Shown here: positions 37,485 through 46,033 of the stretch, piece after piece
Position numbering within the stretch: the first letter of the stretch is position 1
Layout: every line of letters starts with the position of its first letter
DNA from: Nostocoides jenkinsii Ben 74
GTDB lineage: Bacteria > Actinomycetota > Actinomycetes > Actinomycetales > Dermatophilaceae
Direction of reading: 5' to 3'
Length of the DNA: 61,830 nt
NCBI RefSeq assembly: GCF_001046875.1
Contig: NZ_HF571038.1
Span: 693,609 to 755,438 of the forward strand
Notes under the pieces: model-generated
The model's input: only the letters and a program-made list of their open reading frames with translations
Databases searched by the model: none
Told to the model about the DNA's origin: nothing
Position numbers and translations under genes: made by a program

Positions 37485-38501
37485 GTGACCGTTAGCCGGG
37501 TGACTATTCGCCACGTGGCCGAGGCTGCTGGAGTGTCACGGCAGACGGTCTCCAATGCCCTGGTCCACCCGGAGCGGCTCAAGGCCCCGACCTTGGAGAA
37601 GGTCCAAAGCGTCATCGCGGAACTCGGCTACCGCCCCTCCAGCGCGGCGCAGTCACTGCGTTCTCAGCGCACCGGAGCCGTCGGCTTCGAATTGCTCGCG
37701 ATCGGCTCGGCCAATCGCAACGAGATCATCTACCCGTTCACAGTCGCCTTGTCCGAGATGGCCATCGGCCACAACTGCCACGTTGTCACCTTCAGCGCGG
37801 CGGGTGCGCAGAGCCCCACCGAGGGCTACGAGGACATGATTCGCGCCCAAGTGGTCGACGCCTTCATCATCGCCGACACGCACAAGGGCGACCCGCGCCC
37901 GGCTTGGCTCGACAAGGCGGGAGTGCCGTATGCCGCGTTCGGCCGGGTCTGGGGTCGCCCCGACATCACGTCGTGGGCAGACGTGGACGGCGCGGCCGGC
38001 CTCCGCGACGCGACCAACCATCTCTTCGCGGTGGGATACGCCCAGGGCGGCTACCTCGGCTGGCCGTTCGGCTCCTCGATCGGCGACGAACGCCGGCGCG
38101 GCTGGATCGAGGCGACGACCGCGTCGGGCCGATCCCTCGGTCCTGAGGCGCAGGCAGAGCAGGACCTCGACGCGGCGACGGACGCGGCATACGACTTGAT
38201 CGAGCAGGTGGGCCGGGGTGGCGCGATCGCCTGCGCCTCGGATCTGCTCGCCATGGGTGTGGAGCGCGCCGCGCGACGGCGGGGCTGGGTGCCCGGTCGC
38301 GATGTCGGAATGACCGGAATCGACGACTCGAGCTACGCCGGCATGCTCAAGCTCACCAGCGTGTCGCAGCCGGTGACCACGATCGCGGACTACCTGCTCG
38401 GCCTGGTTCACAAACGGCTCGAAGGCGGCCCGCCGCCGGAGTCCGGGGCGCTGTTCCGGCCGGCGCTGGTGACGCGGGCTTCGTCCGATCCCAACACCTG
38501 A
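37485..38501 (+). CDS. LacI-family transcriptional regulator
   Basis: 338 residues from GTG 37485 (AGAGGGAG six bases upstream). LacI HTH at 5-30 (TIRHVAEAAGVSRQTVSNAL), hinge (YRPSSAAQSLRSQRTGAVGF), then a periplasmic-binding-protein effector domain ending VGMTGIDDSSYAGMLKLTSVSQPV. It probably represses the ABC import operon downstream and the divergent glucosidase in response to a sugar. Confidence 0.93.
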   Translation: MTVSRVTIRHVAEAAGVSRQTVSNALVHPERLKAPTLEKVQSVIAELGYRPSSAAQSLRSQRTGAVGFELLAIGSANRNEIIYPFTVALSEMAIGHNCHVVTFSAAGAQSPTEGYEDMIRAQVVDAFIIADTHKGDPRPAWLDKAGVPYAAFGRVWGRPDITSWADVDGAAGLRDATNHLFAVGYAQGGYLGWPFGSSIGDERRRGWIEATTASGRSLGPEAQAEQDLDAATDAAYDLIEQVGRGGAIACASDLLAMGVERAARRRGWVPGRDVGMTGIDDSSYAGMLKLTSVSQPVTTIADYLLGLVHKRLEGGPPPESGALFRPALVTRASSDPNT

Positions 38502-38578
38502 GCGACCTTCTCCCCACCACCACCCGCGGCATCGGGTCCTCGATGCCGCAACGCACCGCCCTGAATGGGAAACACCAC

Positions 38579-39877
38579 ATGATGCGCAACCACCGCCGCT
38601 TCGCCGCACTCATCTTTGCGACGGCCGGCAGCCTCACCCTGGCCGCGTGCGGCGGGGGCGGCTTCGACAGCTCGTTGTCCTCCACGACCTCCGCCGGGGC
38701 GAGCTCCAGCGCCACGGGCTCGTCCAGCGAGACCTCCGCAGCGGTGCCCAGCGGCGTCGCGCTGCGCATGCTCATCGCCTCCTCCGGCGACGCCGAAACC
38801 GCTGCGGTCAAGGCAGCGACGGACGCCTGGGGCAAGTCCACCGGCAACACCGTCGAGGTCACTGCGGCCTCCAACATGGACCAGGAGCTCGCGCAGGGCT
38901 TCGCCGGTGGCGACCCTGCCGACGTCATGTACATGGATGCCGGCAAGTTCGCGACCTTCGCGCAGCAGGGCTCGCTCGAGGCCTACGGCGACGGCTTCCC
39001 CGACAACGACAAGTTCTTCGAGTCCCTGCGCAAGACCTTCACCTGGGACGGCAAGCAGTACTGCGTGCCCAAGGACTTCTCGGCCCTCGCCCTGCAGATC
39101 AACACCGACATGTGGTCCAAGGCCGGCTTGACCGACGCTGACATCCCGACCACCTGGGACCAGCTCACCGAGGTCTCCAAGAAGCTCACGACCAAGGACG
39201 TCGCGGGCCTCGGCATCGGTGTCGGTATCGACCGTCTCGGCGCGTTCGTCGTCGAGAACGGCGGCTGGTGGCTGTCCGAGGACGGCAAGACCGCGACCGC
39301 GGGCGACGCGAAGGTCGTCGACGGCCTGAAGTATGTCCAGGACAACGTCAAGGCCGGCAACTTCAAGATGTCCAACGACCTCGGCGTCGGCTGGGGCGGT
39401 GAGGCCTTCACCAAGGAGAAGGCCGCCATGGTCATCGAGGGCAACTGGATCAAGGGCGCGCTCAAGAACGACGCCCCCAACGTGAAGTACAAGTCCGTCG
39501 AGCTCCCCGCGGGCCCGGCCGGCAAGGGCACGCTGATGTTCACGCAGTGCTGGGGCTTGGCCGCCGACAGCAAGAACAAGGACGCGGCTAAGGACCTCAT
39601 CAAGTTCCTGACGACGTCCCAGCAGCAGATGGCCTTCGCCGACGCCTTCGGTGTCATGCCGTCGCGCACCGACGCAGCCGAGGAGTACAAGGCGAAGTAC
39701 CCGGATGACGCCGCCTTCGTCGCCGGTGGCGAGTACGGCCACGGCCCGATCAACGTTCCCGGCCTGACGGAGGTCGTCGCCGACCTCAACAGCCAGCTGG
39801 AGAAGTTCGGCGACGCGGACCTGGCCGCAGTGACCAAGTCCTTCGACGAGAACGCGGCCTCCGCCCTCGGCGGCTGA
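38579..39877 (+). CDS. ABC sugar transporter substrate-binding lipoprotein
   Basis: 432 residues from ATG 38579 (ATG 38582 equally possible). Lipoprotein signal with LTLAACGGG, then a Ser/Thr/Ala linker and a family 1 solute-binding fold: WGKSTGNTVEVTAASNMDQEL, DVMYMDAGKFATFAQQG, and GGEAFTKEKAAMVIEGNW. It is the external receptor for a carbohydrate, followed by its two permeases. Confidence 0.93.
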   Translation: MMRNHRRFAALIFATAGSLTLAACGGGGFDSSLSSTTSAGASSSATGSSSETSAAVPSGVALRMLIASSGDAETAAVKAATDAWGKSTGNTVEVTAASNMDQELAQGFAGGDPADVMYMDAGKFATFAQQGSLEAYGDGFPDNDKFFESLRKTFTWDGKQYCVPKDFSALALQINTDMWSKAGLTDADIPTTWDQLTEVSKKLTTKDVAGLGIGVGIDRLGAFVVENGGWWLSEDGKTATAGDAKVVDGLKYVQDNVKAGNFKMSNDLGVGWGGEAFTKEKAAMVIEGNWIKGALKNDAPNVKYKSVELPAGPAGKGTLMFTQCWGLAADSKNKDAAKDLIKFLTTSQQQMAFADAFGVMPSRTDAAEEYKAKYPDDAAFVAGGEYGHGPINVPGLTEVVADLNSQLEKFGDADLAAVTKSFDENAASALGG

Positions 39878-39890
39878 CGCCCCCGCACGG

Positions 39891-39932
39891 CCACGCCGGG
39901 CCGGCCTTCCCCTGCGGACCGGCCCGGCGTGG
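39891..39932 (+). terminator. intercistronic hairpin after the binding-protein gene
   Basis: Arms 39891-39904 and 39919-39932 are perfect over 14 bp (CCACGCCGGGCCGG). No T-run follows. Hairpins at this place in binding-protein operons often stabilise the upstream message or attenuate the permease genes, giving more receptor than channel. Confidence 0.6.
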
Positions 39933-40017
39933 TCCCCCAGCGACATACCGTCGCGTTGGTCCTTCCCTGGGCCCCGCGATCAGCCCCCACCCGTGATCTG
40001 TCCCTCGGGAGTCCCCC

Positions 40018-41112
40018 ATGAGCCGAACCAAATCCGGCGATCCGATGCGTCAGCCCGCTGCGGGCTGGCTGTTTGTCACGCCGATGATCGTCATCGTCGG
40101 CCTGTTCCTTGTCGTGCCGATCTTCATGGCGCTGTGGGTCTCGGTCAGCAACTGGTCCGGCCGCGGCACCCCCTTCGGCGGTAACACCCAGTTCATCGGG
40201 TTGAAGAATTACTCCGATTTGCTGACCCGTCAGGGCCTCGCGCGGCAAGACTTCATGATGTCGCTGCGCAACACCTTCTACTACGTGATCGGCGTCGTGC
40301 CGCTGCAGACGGTGTTGGCGCTTCTGCTGGCAGTGCTGGTCAACCAGAAGTGGCTCAAGGGGCGCACCTTTTTCCGGACGGCGTTCTACTTCCCGTCGGT
40401 TGTGTCATCGGTGGCGATCTCCCTGGTCTTCCTGTACCTCTTCGCCGGCTCCGGGGCCGTCAATGCGATGCTGAGCTGGATGGGGGTGCACGGGCCGAAC
40501 TGGTTCCAGGACCCGCGTGGCCTGATTCACCTTGCCGGTGACGGGCTTGGCCTGTGGGACATGAACAAGCCGCCGTCGGGATTGGCCGACACGAAAATCA
40601 TGAACCTGTCGCTCTGGGAGTGGGTCAAGGGTCCCAGCGTCGCGATGAGCGCCATCATGTTCCAGGTCATCTGGACCACTGCTGGCACGTTCATGCTGAT
40701 GTTCCTCGCGGCGCTGCAGGACTTGCCCACCGAGGTCGAGGAGGCCGCCATGGTGGACGGCGCCAACGCGCGCCAGCGTTTCTGGAATGTCACCGTCCCG
40801 CACCTGCGCCCGACGATCTTCCTCGTCATCACCCTCGGCATCATCGGCACCTGGCAGGTCTTCGACCAGATGTACGTCATGAGCAAGGGTGGCCCGGCGA
40901 AGACGACCTTGACCCCGGCATATCTGTCGTATCAGGCAGCTTTTGAGTCCCAGAAGTGGGGCCGTGGCGCGGCGATGGCCTTCCTGCTGTTCCTGCTCAT
41001 CTTCCTCATGACCCAGGCGCAGCGCTGGTTGTTGCGCGACAAGGACGAAGCGGCGGCCAAGAAGGTCGCCAAGGCCCAGGCCAAGGCGGCCAAGAAGGCG
41101 GTGGCGGCATGA
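40018..41112 (+). CDS. ABC sugar transporter permease, MalF type
   Basis: 364 residues with six membrane helices. The EAA loop is EVEEAAMVDGANARQRFWNVTVPHLRP near 240, which contacts the ATPase. The C-terminal tail is Lys/Ala-rich (AKKVAKAQAKAAKKAVAA). Its stop overlaps the next permease start (ATGA). Confidence 0.93.
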   Translation: MSRTKSGDPMRQPAAGWLFVTPMIVIVGLFLVVPIFMALWVSVSNWSGRGTPFGGNTQFIGLKNYSDLLTRQGLARQDFMMSLRNTFYYVIGVVPLQTVLALLLAVLVNQKWLKGRTFFRTAFYFPSVVSSVAISLVFLYLFAGSGAVNAMLSWMGVHGPNWFQDPRGLIHLAGDGLGLWDMNKPPSGLADTKIMNLSLWEWVKGPSVAMSAIMFQVIWTTAGTFMLMFLAALQDLPTEVEEAAMVDGANARQRFWNVTVPHLRPTIFLVITLGIIGTWQVFDQMYVMSKGGPAKTTLTPAYLSYQAAFESQKWGRGAAMAFLLFLLIFLMTQAQRWLLRDKDEAAAKKVAKAQAKAAKKAVAA

Positions 41113-42032
41113 GCGATATGGCACCAGACGCGAAGTTGGTCGCGGCCGAGACCCAGGCGGTCCTCAAGACCAGCAATGCCGTGGATGGGGGGCAGGTCGC
41201 CAACCGCTCCAGCGGGACCAAGAAGGCACTCTTCTACACAATGCTGGTCATTTTCGCGCTGACCTACATCTTCCCGTTCATCATCCAGTTGGTCACCTCC
41301 TTCAAGACCAACTCCGATGCCGACAAGCACCCGCTGAACCTGGTGCCGCAGCCGTTCACGACAGGGGCCATCGAGCGGCTGTTCCAAACCAACTTCCCGA
41401 TGTGGTTCTTCAACTCGGTGTGGGTCGCGGTGATCGTGACCCTCGCGCGGGTGTTCTTCAACTCGATGGCCGGCTATGCGCTGGCGCGGTTGAAGTTCCG
41501 CGGACGGGAGGCGCTGTTCACGGCCATACTCGCCGTGATGTCGGTGCCCGGGATCGTGCTCCTGCTGCCAAAGTTCCTGGCGCTGAAGTATTTCGGGATC
41601 TACAACACCCCCGCGGCACTCGTCGTGCCCTTGATGTGTGACGCCGCCGGGGTCTTCATCATGAAGCAGTTCTTCGAGTCGATCCCGCCGTCAGTGGAGG
41701 AGGCCGCCCGCATCGACGGGGCCGGGACCCTCCGAACCTTCTGGTCGATCGTGCTGCCGATGGCGAAGCCAGCCCTGATCACCTTAACGATCCTGTCCTT
41801 CCAAGGATCGTGGAATGAGTTGGGGCACTTCATCATTGCCACCGACAAGGAGAACCTCTACACCCTGACCCGCGGCATCGCCAGCTTCACGACCGGCGGT
41901 CTGGGCTCGGGCACGGAGTTCCCCATCAAGATGGCCGGGGCGTTGATCATGACGATTCCGACCGCGATCGTGTTCATCGTCTTCCAGCGGTTCTTCACCC
42001 AGGGCGCCAATGCGGGGGCCGACAAGGGCTGA
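41109..42032 (+). CDS. ABC sugar transporter permease, MalG type
   Basis: 307 residues from ATG 41109, overlapping the upstream stop as ATGA. Six membrane helices and the EAA loop SVEEAARIDGAGTLRTFWSIVLPMAKP. No ATPase gene follows, so the system probably uses a shared MsiK-type ATPase encoded elsewhere, as is common in actinobacteria. The next gene on the other strand begins at the very next base. Confidence 0.93.
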   Translation: MSDMAPDAKLVAAETQAVLKTSNAVDGGQVANRSSGTKKALFYTMLVIFALTYIFPFIIQLVTSFKTNSDADKHPLNLVPQPFTTGAIERLFQTNFPMWFFNSVWVAVIVTLARVFFNSMAGYALARLKFRGREALFTAILAVMSVPGIVLLLPKFLALKYFGIYNTPAALVVPLMCDAAGVFIMKQFFESIPPSVEEAARIDGAGTLRTFWSIVLPMAKPALITLTILSFQGSWNELGHFIIATDKENLYTLTRGIASFTTGGLGSGTEFPIKMAGALIMTIPTAIVFIVFQRFFTQGANAGADKG

Positions 42033-42668
42033 TCAGGTCACGGCCCTGTCGGACGGCGGGGCGAGCGCAACGACACGGACGAAGGTGACCACCTCGTCCG
42101 TGTCGTTGCGATAGGCCTCGTCCGTGTCGTTGCGATAGGCGTAGGCCCGGTCGCTCAGCAGGCGAGCCGACTCACCTTGGTGGACGCGCTGGTCTGCGCC
42201 CTCCGCGACCAGGGTCAGGGTGCCGCTGAGGACCGCGAACAACTCCTGTGACCCGGTGGGGTCGGGGCGGCCCGAATAGGACTCACCCGGAGCGAGCCTC
42301 CAGTGCCACAGGTCCGCGGTCCGCTGTCCACTCGTGGCGACGAGGAGGTAGGCCGCGCTCCCACCCGGGCTGTGCCACACCAGCCGGTGGTGTGCTGCCC
42401 CGACGACAGTGACCGGCGACTCGGCGGGACCTTCGTCAAGCAGGTCGGTGAAGTCGACGCCGAGGGCTCGGGCAATCCCAGTCACCGTGACCAGGCTGGG
42501 GTTGGCCTGCCCATGCTCGATCTGGGTGAGCAGTCGCCGGCTGATCCCGGCCCGATCCGCGAGTTCCTGGACTGTTTGGCTGGCCAGCTTGCGCCGATCC
42601 CGGATCCGGCTCCCGACGAGGGTGAGAAAATCGTTCTGGAGCCGGCCCGGGGAGGCGGGAATCGTCAT
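42033..42668 (-). CDS. XRE-family regulator with a C-terminal cupin domain
   Basis: 211 residues from ATG 42668, which overlaps the VOC gene stop (ATGA). HTH at about 15-70 (IRDRRKLASQTVQELADRAGISRRLLTQIEHGQANPS), cupin at about 120-200 (APGESYSGRPDPTGSQELFAVLSGTLTLVAEGADQRV). Near the end the octapeptide AYRNDTDE is present twice in tandem from a perfect 24-bp duplication (see repeat). It probably regulates itself and the co-transcribed VOC gene. Confidence 0.9.
   Translation of the reverse strand: MTIPASPGRLQNDFLTLVGSRIRDRRKLASQTVQELADRAGISRRLLTQIEHGQANPSLVTVTGIARALGVDFTDLLDEGPAESPVTVVGAAHHRLVWHSPGGSAAYLLVATSGQRTADLWHWRLAPGESYSGRPDPTGSQELFAVLSGTLTLVAEGADQRVHQGESARLLSDRAYAYRNDTDEAYRNDTDEVVTFVRVVALAPPSDRAVT
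42092..42139. repeat. perfect 24-bp tandem duplication inside the XRE-cupin gene
   Basis: Units 42092-42115 and 42116-42139 are identical. The duplication keeps the frame and repeats AYRNDTDE in the last strand region of the cupin barrel, suggesting a recent slippage event. Confidence 0.97.
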
Positions 42669-43099
42669 ACGGCAAAAAGCTGGTCGAGGTCGGCGAACGC
42701 CTTGAACTCCATCGCGTTGCCGGACGGGTCGAGGAAGAACATCGTCCACTGCTCCCCCGGCTCGCCTTGGAAGCGGACGTAGGGCTTGATGACGAAGTCG
42801 GTACCGCGCTCGGTCATGCGGCTGGCGAGTTCCTGGAAGCGCTCGACGCTGAGGACGAGGCCGAAATGCGGGACCGGCACCTGATGCCCGTCGACGAAGT
42901 TGTGGCCCGCGACGGGCGCGGTGTAGTCGTCGACCATGTGCGTGACGACCTGGTGGCCGTCGACATTCCAGTCGGTCCAGCGCTCGTCGGACCGGCCGCG
43001 GCCGAAGCCCATGACGTCGCCGTAGAACGCGCGGGCGGCATCGATGTCGCCGACGGGGATGGCCAGGTGGAAGGGGGGAAGTACCGCCTGAGTGCTCAT
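42665..43099 (-). CDS. VOC-family (glyoxalase/dioxygenase fold) protein
   Basis: 144 residues. Paired beta-alpha-beta-beta-beta modules: FHLAIPVGDIDAARAFYGDVMGFG (His metal ligand), HFGLVLSVERFQELASRM, and MFFLDPSGNAMEFKAFAD (Glu ligand). The metal-site pattern fits, but the reaction is unknown. A TATAGT -10 candidate lies about 12 nt upstream. It is the first gene of a pair with the XRE-cupin regulator. Confidence 0.9.
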   Translation of the reverse strand: MSTQAVLPPFHLAIPVGDIDAARAFYGDVMGFGRGRSDERWTDWNVDGHQVVTHMVDDYTAPVAGHNFVDGHQVPVPHFGLVLSVERFQELASRMTERGTDFVIKPYVRFQGEPGEQWTMFFLDPSGNAMEFKAFADLDQLFAV

Positions 43100-43143
43100 G
43101 ATGAGAACTATAGTGCGCAAATTGCCCCGCGCGCGACCTATCG

Positions 43144-43231
43144 CGGACATTTGGGATACCAATGCACGTCCGTATGCCGCGCCGCCGCGCCCCTGGAGGC
43201 GACGGCGCGGCATACGTATTCCAAATGTCCG
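43144..43231. repeat. nested long inverted repeat containing two GCGGCATAC motifs
   Basis: Outer arms 43144-43159 and 43216-43231 pair with one G-T mismatch (CGGACATTTGGGATAC). Inner arms 43171-43184 and 43203-43216 (CGTATGCCGCGCCG) are perfect. It lies in the gap between the divergent VOC and DUF559-like genes. Confidence 0.8.
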
Positions 43232-43331
43232 GGCAGTTGTCCCCAGAGTCCGGGAGGCGAGGATTGGCGGCTGTCCACAGGGGGCGGCGGGAGAGGGTGA
43301 CCCGGGGCGCTCCCCGGCCCACTCTTGTCGT

Positions 43332-44225
43332 ATGGCCGTGTATGACACCCTCGTGCGGATGGGCGGGCTCGCCTCCTTCGGCGAACTCAATGCCGTGCAC
43401 TCGCGCCGGGAGATCCGGGCGGCATTGGTCGGCGAGGGGATCCTGCGGACCGGCCACGGTCGGTACGCGCTCGCGGCTATCGCGGGACACGCCGTGGTGG
43501 CGCAGCGGCATACGGCAGTCTTGTCGGACTTGAGCGCCGCCCAGGCGTGGTCGTGGAAAGTGACGTTTCCGCCGGCACTGCCTCGGTTGATCGTCCCGCC
43601 GGGCAGGGTCGTTCGTGATCCGCGCGTCGCGAGATTCCGGCACTCGCCCACCAGCCCGTGGGAGCGGGCGAACGGACTGACGTCGCCGCTGCGCACGGTG
43701 ATCGACTGTGCCCGAATCCTGCCCTTCGACGAAGCCCTGGCGGTGGCGGACTCGGCCGTTCGGTCCGGCAGTGTCGAGGTTGCCACGTTCCAACGCGCCG
43801 CGGTGCGTACCCGAGGACCGGGCTGTGGGCAGGTTCGCCTGGTGGCACAGCACGTCGATGGCCGCGCCGACAATCCTTTTGAGTCGTGTTTGCGGGCGAT
43901 CGGCATCGGGATTCCGGGGCTGCGGCTGCAGCCGCAACTCCGCATCGAGAGTGCGGGCTTCTTGGCCGTGGTCGACTTGGCGGACCCATCGGTGGGCCTG
44001 GTGCTGGAGGCCGACAGCTACGAGCACCATGGCGACCCATCCGGGTTCGTCCGCGATCGGCGACGCTATGCCGGCCTGACCGCGCTCGGCTGGCACGTCC
44101 TGCCGTTCGTCTGGACCGACGTCATGCACCGTCCGGAGTGGGTGAGGGCGACCGTCGAGACTTGGCTGGCTGCCCAGGCCCGCCGCCGGGAGGCATTACG
44201 GGCGCGCGGTCTCAGTCAGCGATGA
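43332..44225 (+). CDS. AbiEi-like / DUF559-type protein with a predicted endonuclease-like C-terminus
   Basis: 297 residues from ATG 43332. The N-terminus resembles AbiEi antitoxin-type winged helices (LVRMGGLASFGELNAVHSRREIRAALVGEGILRTGHGRYAL). The C-terminal part (about 205-297) follows the Vsr/DUF559 pattern FLAVVDLADPSVGLVLEADSYEHHG...RDRRRYAGLTALGWHVLPFVW, with Asp/Glu positions typical of a PD-(D/E)XK fold. Such proteins are abundant in actinobacteria and their role is unknown; no toxin gene is adjacent. Confidence 0.7.
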   Translation: MAVYDTLVRMGGLASFGELNAVHSRREIRAALVGEGILRTGHGRYALAAIAGHAVVAQRHTAVLSDLSAAQAWSWKVTFPPALPRLIVPPGRVVRDPRVARFRHSPTSPWERANGLTSPLRTVIDCARILPFDEALAVADSAVRSGSVEVATFQRAAVRTRGPGCGQVRLVAQHVDGRADNPFESCLRAIGIGIPGLRLQPQLRIESAGFLAVVDLADPSVGLVLEADSYEHHGDPSGFVRDRRRYAGLTALGWHVLPFVWTDVMHRPEWVRATVETWLAAQARRREALRARGLSQR

Positions 44226-44967
44226 AGGCGTTGACCCGGGTGGCGAGGGCGACGGGGGTCTCGAACATCGGATAGTGGCCGGCGTTGGGCATAACGTCGA
44301 CCGTCGCGTTGGGGAAGTGGGGCTTCCACGTTTGATTGACGGTCTCCGCGCCCAGGGCTGGGTCGTGTTCGCCGGGGATGACCAGAATCGGCGTCTCATC
44401 ACCTGCGACCTCGGCGAGGAAGTCGGCGTTGACCCACGCGTCGACGGCGCCACGGAATGCCTCCACCGTGGAGTGCTCCCGGGACCAGTTGACGATCGAC
44501 TGGATGAACTGCGGCGTCAGGCGATTGCCGGTCGTGAAGTCGACGATGCTGAACCGCTTGCCGTCGTCGTCCGGCGCGCCGAAGAAGAGATCGTGACCGG
44601 CCTCGTCCAGGGGGGTGGGGGCGGCGCCGACCGGGGTGATCCCGATGAGCTTGTCGACGCGCTCGGGCGCTTTGGCCAGGACGCGCAGCACTTCCGCGCC
44701 ACCCATGGAGTGGCCGACGAGCGAAAACGTCTGCGCGCCAAGCTCGTCCGCGAGCGCCAGGACATCATCGGCGACTTCGTCGAGGGTGAAGTCGCCCGTC
44801 TCAGCGAGGCGCGCGCCATACCCCCGATTGTCGGTGAAGACCCAGGTCGCGGCCTCCGGGTCGAGATAGTCGGGGAAGAGCCCCCAACCGTCGGCCGACC
44901 CCAGCCAGCCGTGCAGCAGGAAGACCGTCTTCGGGCCGTGGCCGACGGTGCGGTGGGGGATGGACAT
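44212..44967 (-). CDS. alpha/beta hydrolase
   Basis: 251 residues. VFLLHGWLGSADGWG (oxyanion region), nucleophile elbow GHSMGG near 92, acid candidate in VIPGEHDPALG, and catalytic His in NAGHYPMFE. Substrate unknown. It overlaps the DUF559-like gene by 14 nt, tail to tail. Confidence 0.9.
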   Translation of the reverse strand: MSIPHRTVGHGPKTVFLLHGWLGSADGWGLFPDYLDPEAATWVFTDNRGYGARLAETGDFTLDEVADDVLALADELGAQTFSLVGHSMGGAEVLRVLAKAPERVDKLIGITPVGAAPTPLDEAGHDLFFGAPDDDGKRFSIVDFTTGNRLTPQFIQSIVNWSREHSTVEAFRGAVDAWVNADFLAEVAGDETPILVIPGEHDPALGAETVNQTWKPHFPNATVDVMPNAGHYPMFETPVALATRVNAFIAD

Positions 44968-45021
44968 TGCGGGACTCCTTCGTCCGTGAGTGGCTTCTCC
45001 GAATCTAGTCCGCCCGGGCAG

Positions 45022-45462
45022 TCAGAACGCGGCGTCCAGTGGCGCGGGCCACTCGTGGCTGGGGATGAGGTCGGCCAGAGCCGTCGCCTCGTGGTCCCCG
45101 AGGATGACGCGGGTCCGGTGGAGGTTGTCGGGGTGGACCTGGCTGACGAAAAGCCGGCACCGACCGCACGGCGGCAAGACATGCAGGCGGCCGGTACCTG
45201 GGTCGCGCCAGACCGCGACGATGCGGGCGATCCGCTGCTCGCCTGCCGTGACCATCGCCCCAATGGCCGCCGCCTCGGCGCAGAAGCCGGTGCCGCATGG
45301 CGTGTCGATGCAGACTCCCGGGAAGCGTCGCCCGTCCGGCGTCTCGGCGATGGCGGCGACATTGCCGAAGAGCCGGCCAGCGATCTCTATCGGATTGAGG
45401 TATGCCGCGGCCCCGCGGATCAGATCGGCATGCGTTGCCTCGTCGGTCGAGTCAGTCGACAT
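45022..45462 (-). CDS. cytidine deaminase-like protein
   Basis: 146 residues from ATG 45462. Zinc motifs CAEAAAIG (Cys-Ala-Glu) and PPCGRCR (PCxxC) are intact, as in cytidine or blasticidin-S deaminases. The substrate may differ from cytidine. Its start lies inside the end of the DUF1697 gene (11-nt overlap), so the two are probably co-transcribed. Confidence 0.85.
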   Translation of the reverse strand: MSTDSTDEATHADLIRGAAAYLNPIEIAGRLFGNVAAIAETPDGRRFPGVCIDTPCGTGFCAEAAAIGAMVTAGEQRIARIVAVWRDPGTGRLHVLPPCGRCRLFVSQVHPDNLHRTRVILGDHEATALADLIPSHEWPAPLDAAF

Positions 45463-46000
45463 CGGTGCACCACTTCTCGGCAACGGTCGTCAGGACCGCT
45501 CGGGTGCGGGACGTGCCCACCCCAAGCGCGCTGAATTGCTTGGCGCGGAAGAGTTTTGCCGAGTGAATGTTACCGTGGAGCAGCGCATGTGCGGCGCGTC
45601 CGTCTACGACGCACCGCTCCCCCTCGACCTCCAGGGCCTGAACGGCGGTGGCCGTAGCGGCGCTCGGCGCGTCCGCGTAGAGCGCGATGTAGTGATTCTT
45701 CACCGGGCCGTACTGATCGGCCAAAGCCGTTGCGCGGGCGACGATCGCGACCACCTCTGCTGGGGTGAAAACGACGGTTGGCACCTCGAAGCCGCGGTCT
45801 GCGGCATACGCCTGCTCTAGGTCCCTGGCCACGGCGGCGGCGGAGCGCCGCGTGGAGGTCAGCCGGACGTTGCCGGTGTTGAGATAGGTCTCGACGTCGG
45901 TCCCGCCCGCAGCCTCGGTGGCCAGCTTGACCGCATCTTTCGGGAACTTCCGCGTTGCGCCGAGATTGATCGCGCGCAAGAAGGCGATGTACGTGGGCAT
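45452..46000 (-). CDS. DUF1697 family protein
   Basis: 182 residues, opening with the family motif YIAFLRAINLGATRKFPKDAVK and NTGNVRLTST, and ending with LGVGTSRTRAVLTTVAEK (the conserved TxRN-like segment). Function unknown. Confidence 0.93.
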   Translation of the reverse strand: MPTYIAFLRAINLGATRKFPKDAVKLATEAAGGTDVETYLNTGNVRLTSTRRSAAAVARDLEQAYAADRGFEVPTVVFTPAEVVAIVARATALADQYGPVKNHYIALYADAPSAATATAVQALEVEGERCVVDGRAAHALLHGNIHSAKLFRAKQFSALGVGTSRTRAVLTTVAEKWCTDVD

Positions 46001-46033
46001 CCCGCCGAGCCTACTGACTCCTGTCGCTCGCTG

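Noticed and set aside
43332-44225. Reading the AbiEi/DUF559-like gene as part of an AbiE toxin-antitoxin pair
   Set aside because: No AbiEii nucleotidyltransferase gene is adjacent; neighbours are a VOC protein and an alpha/beta hydrolase.
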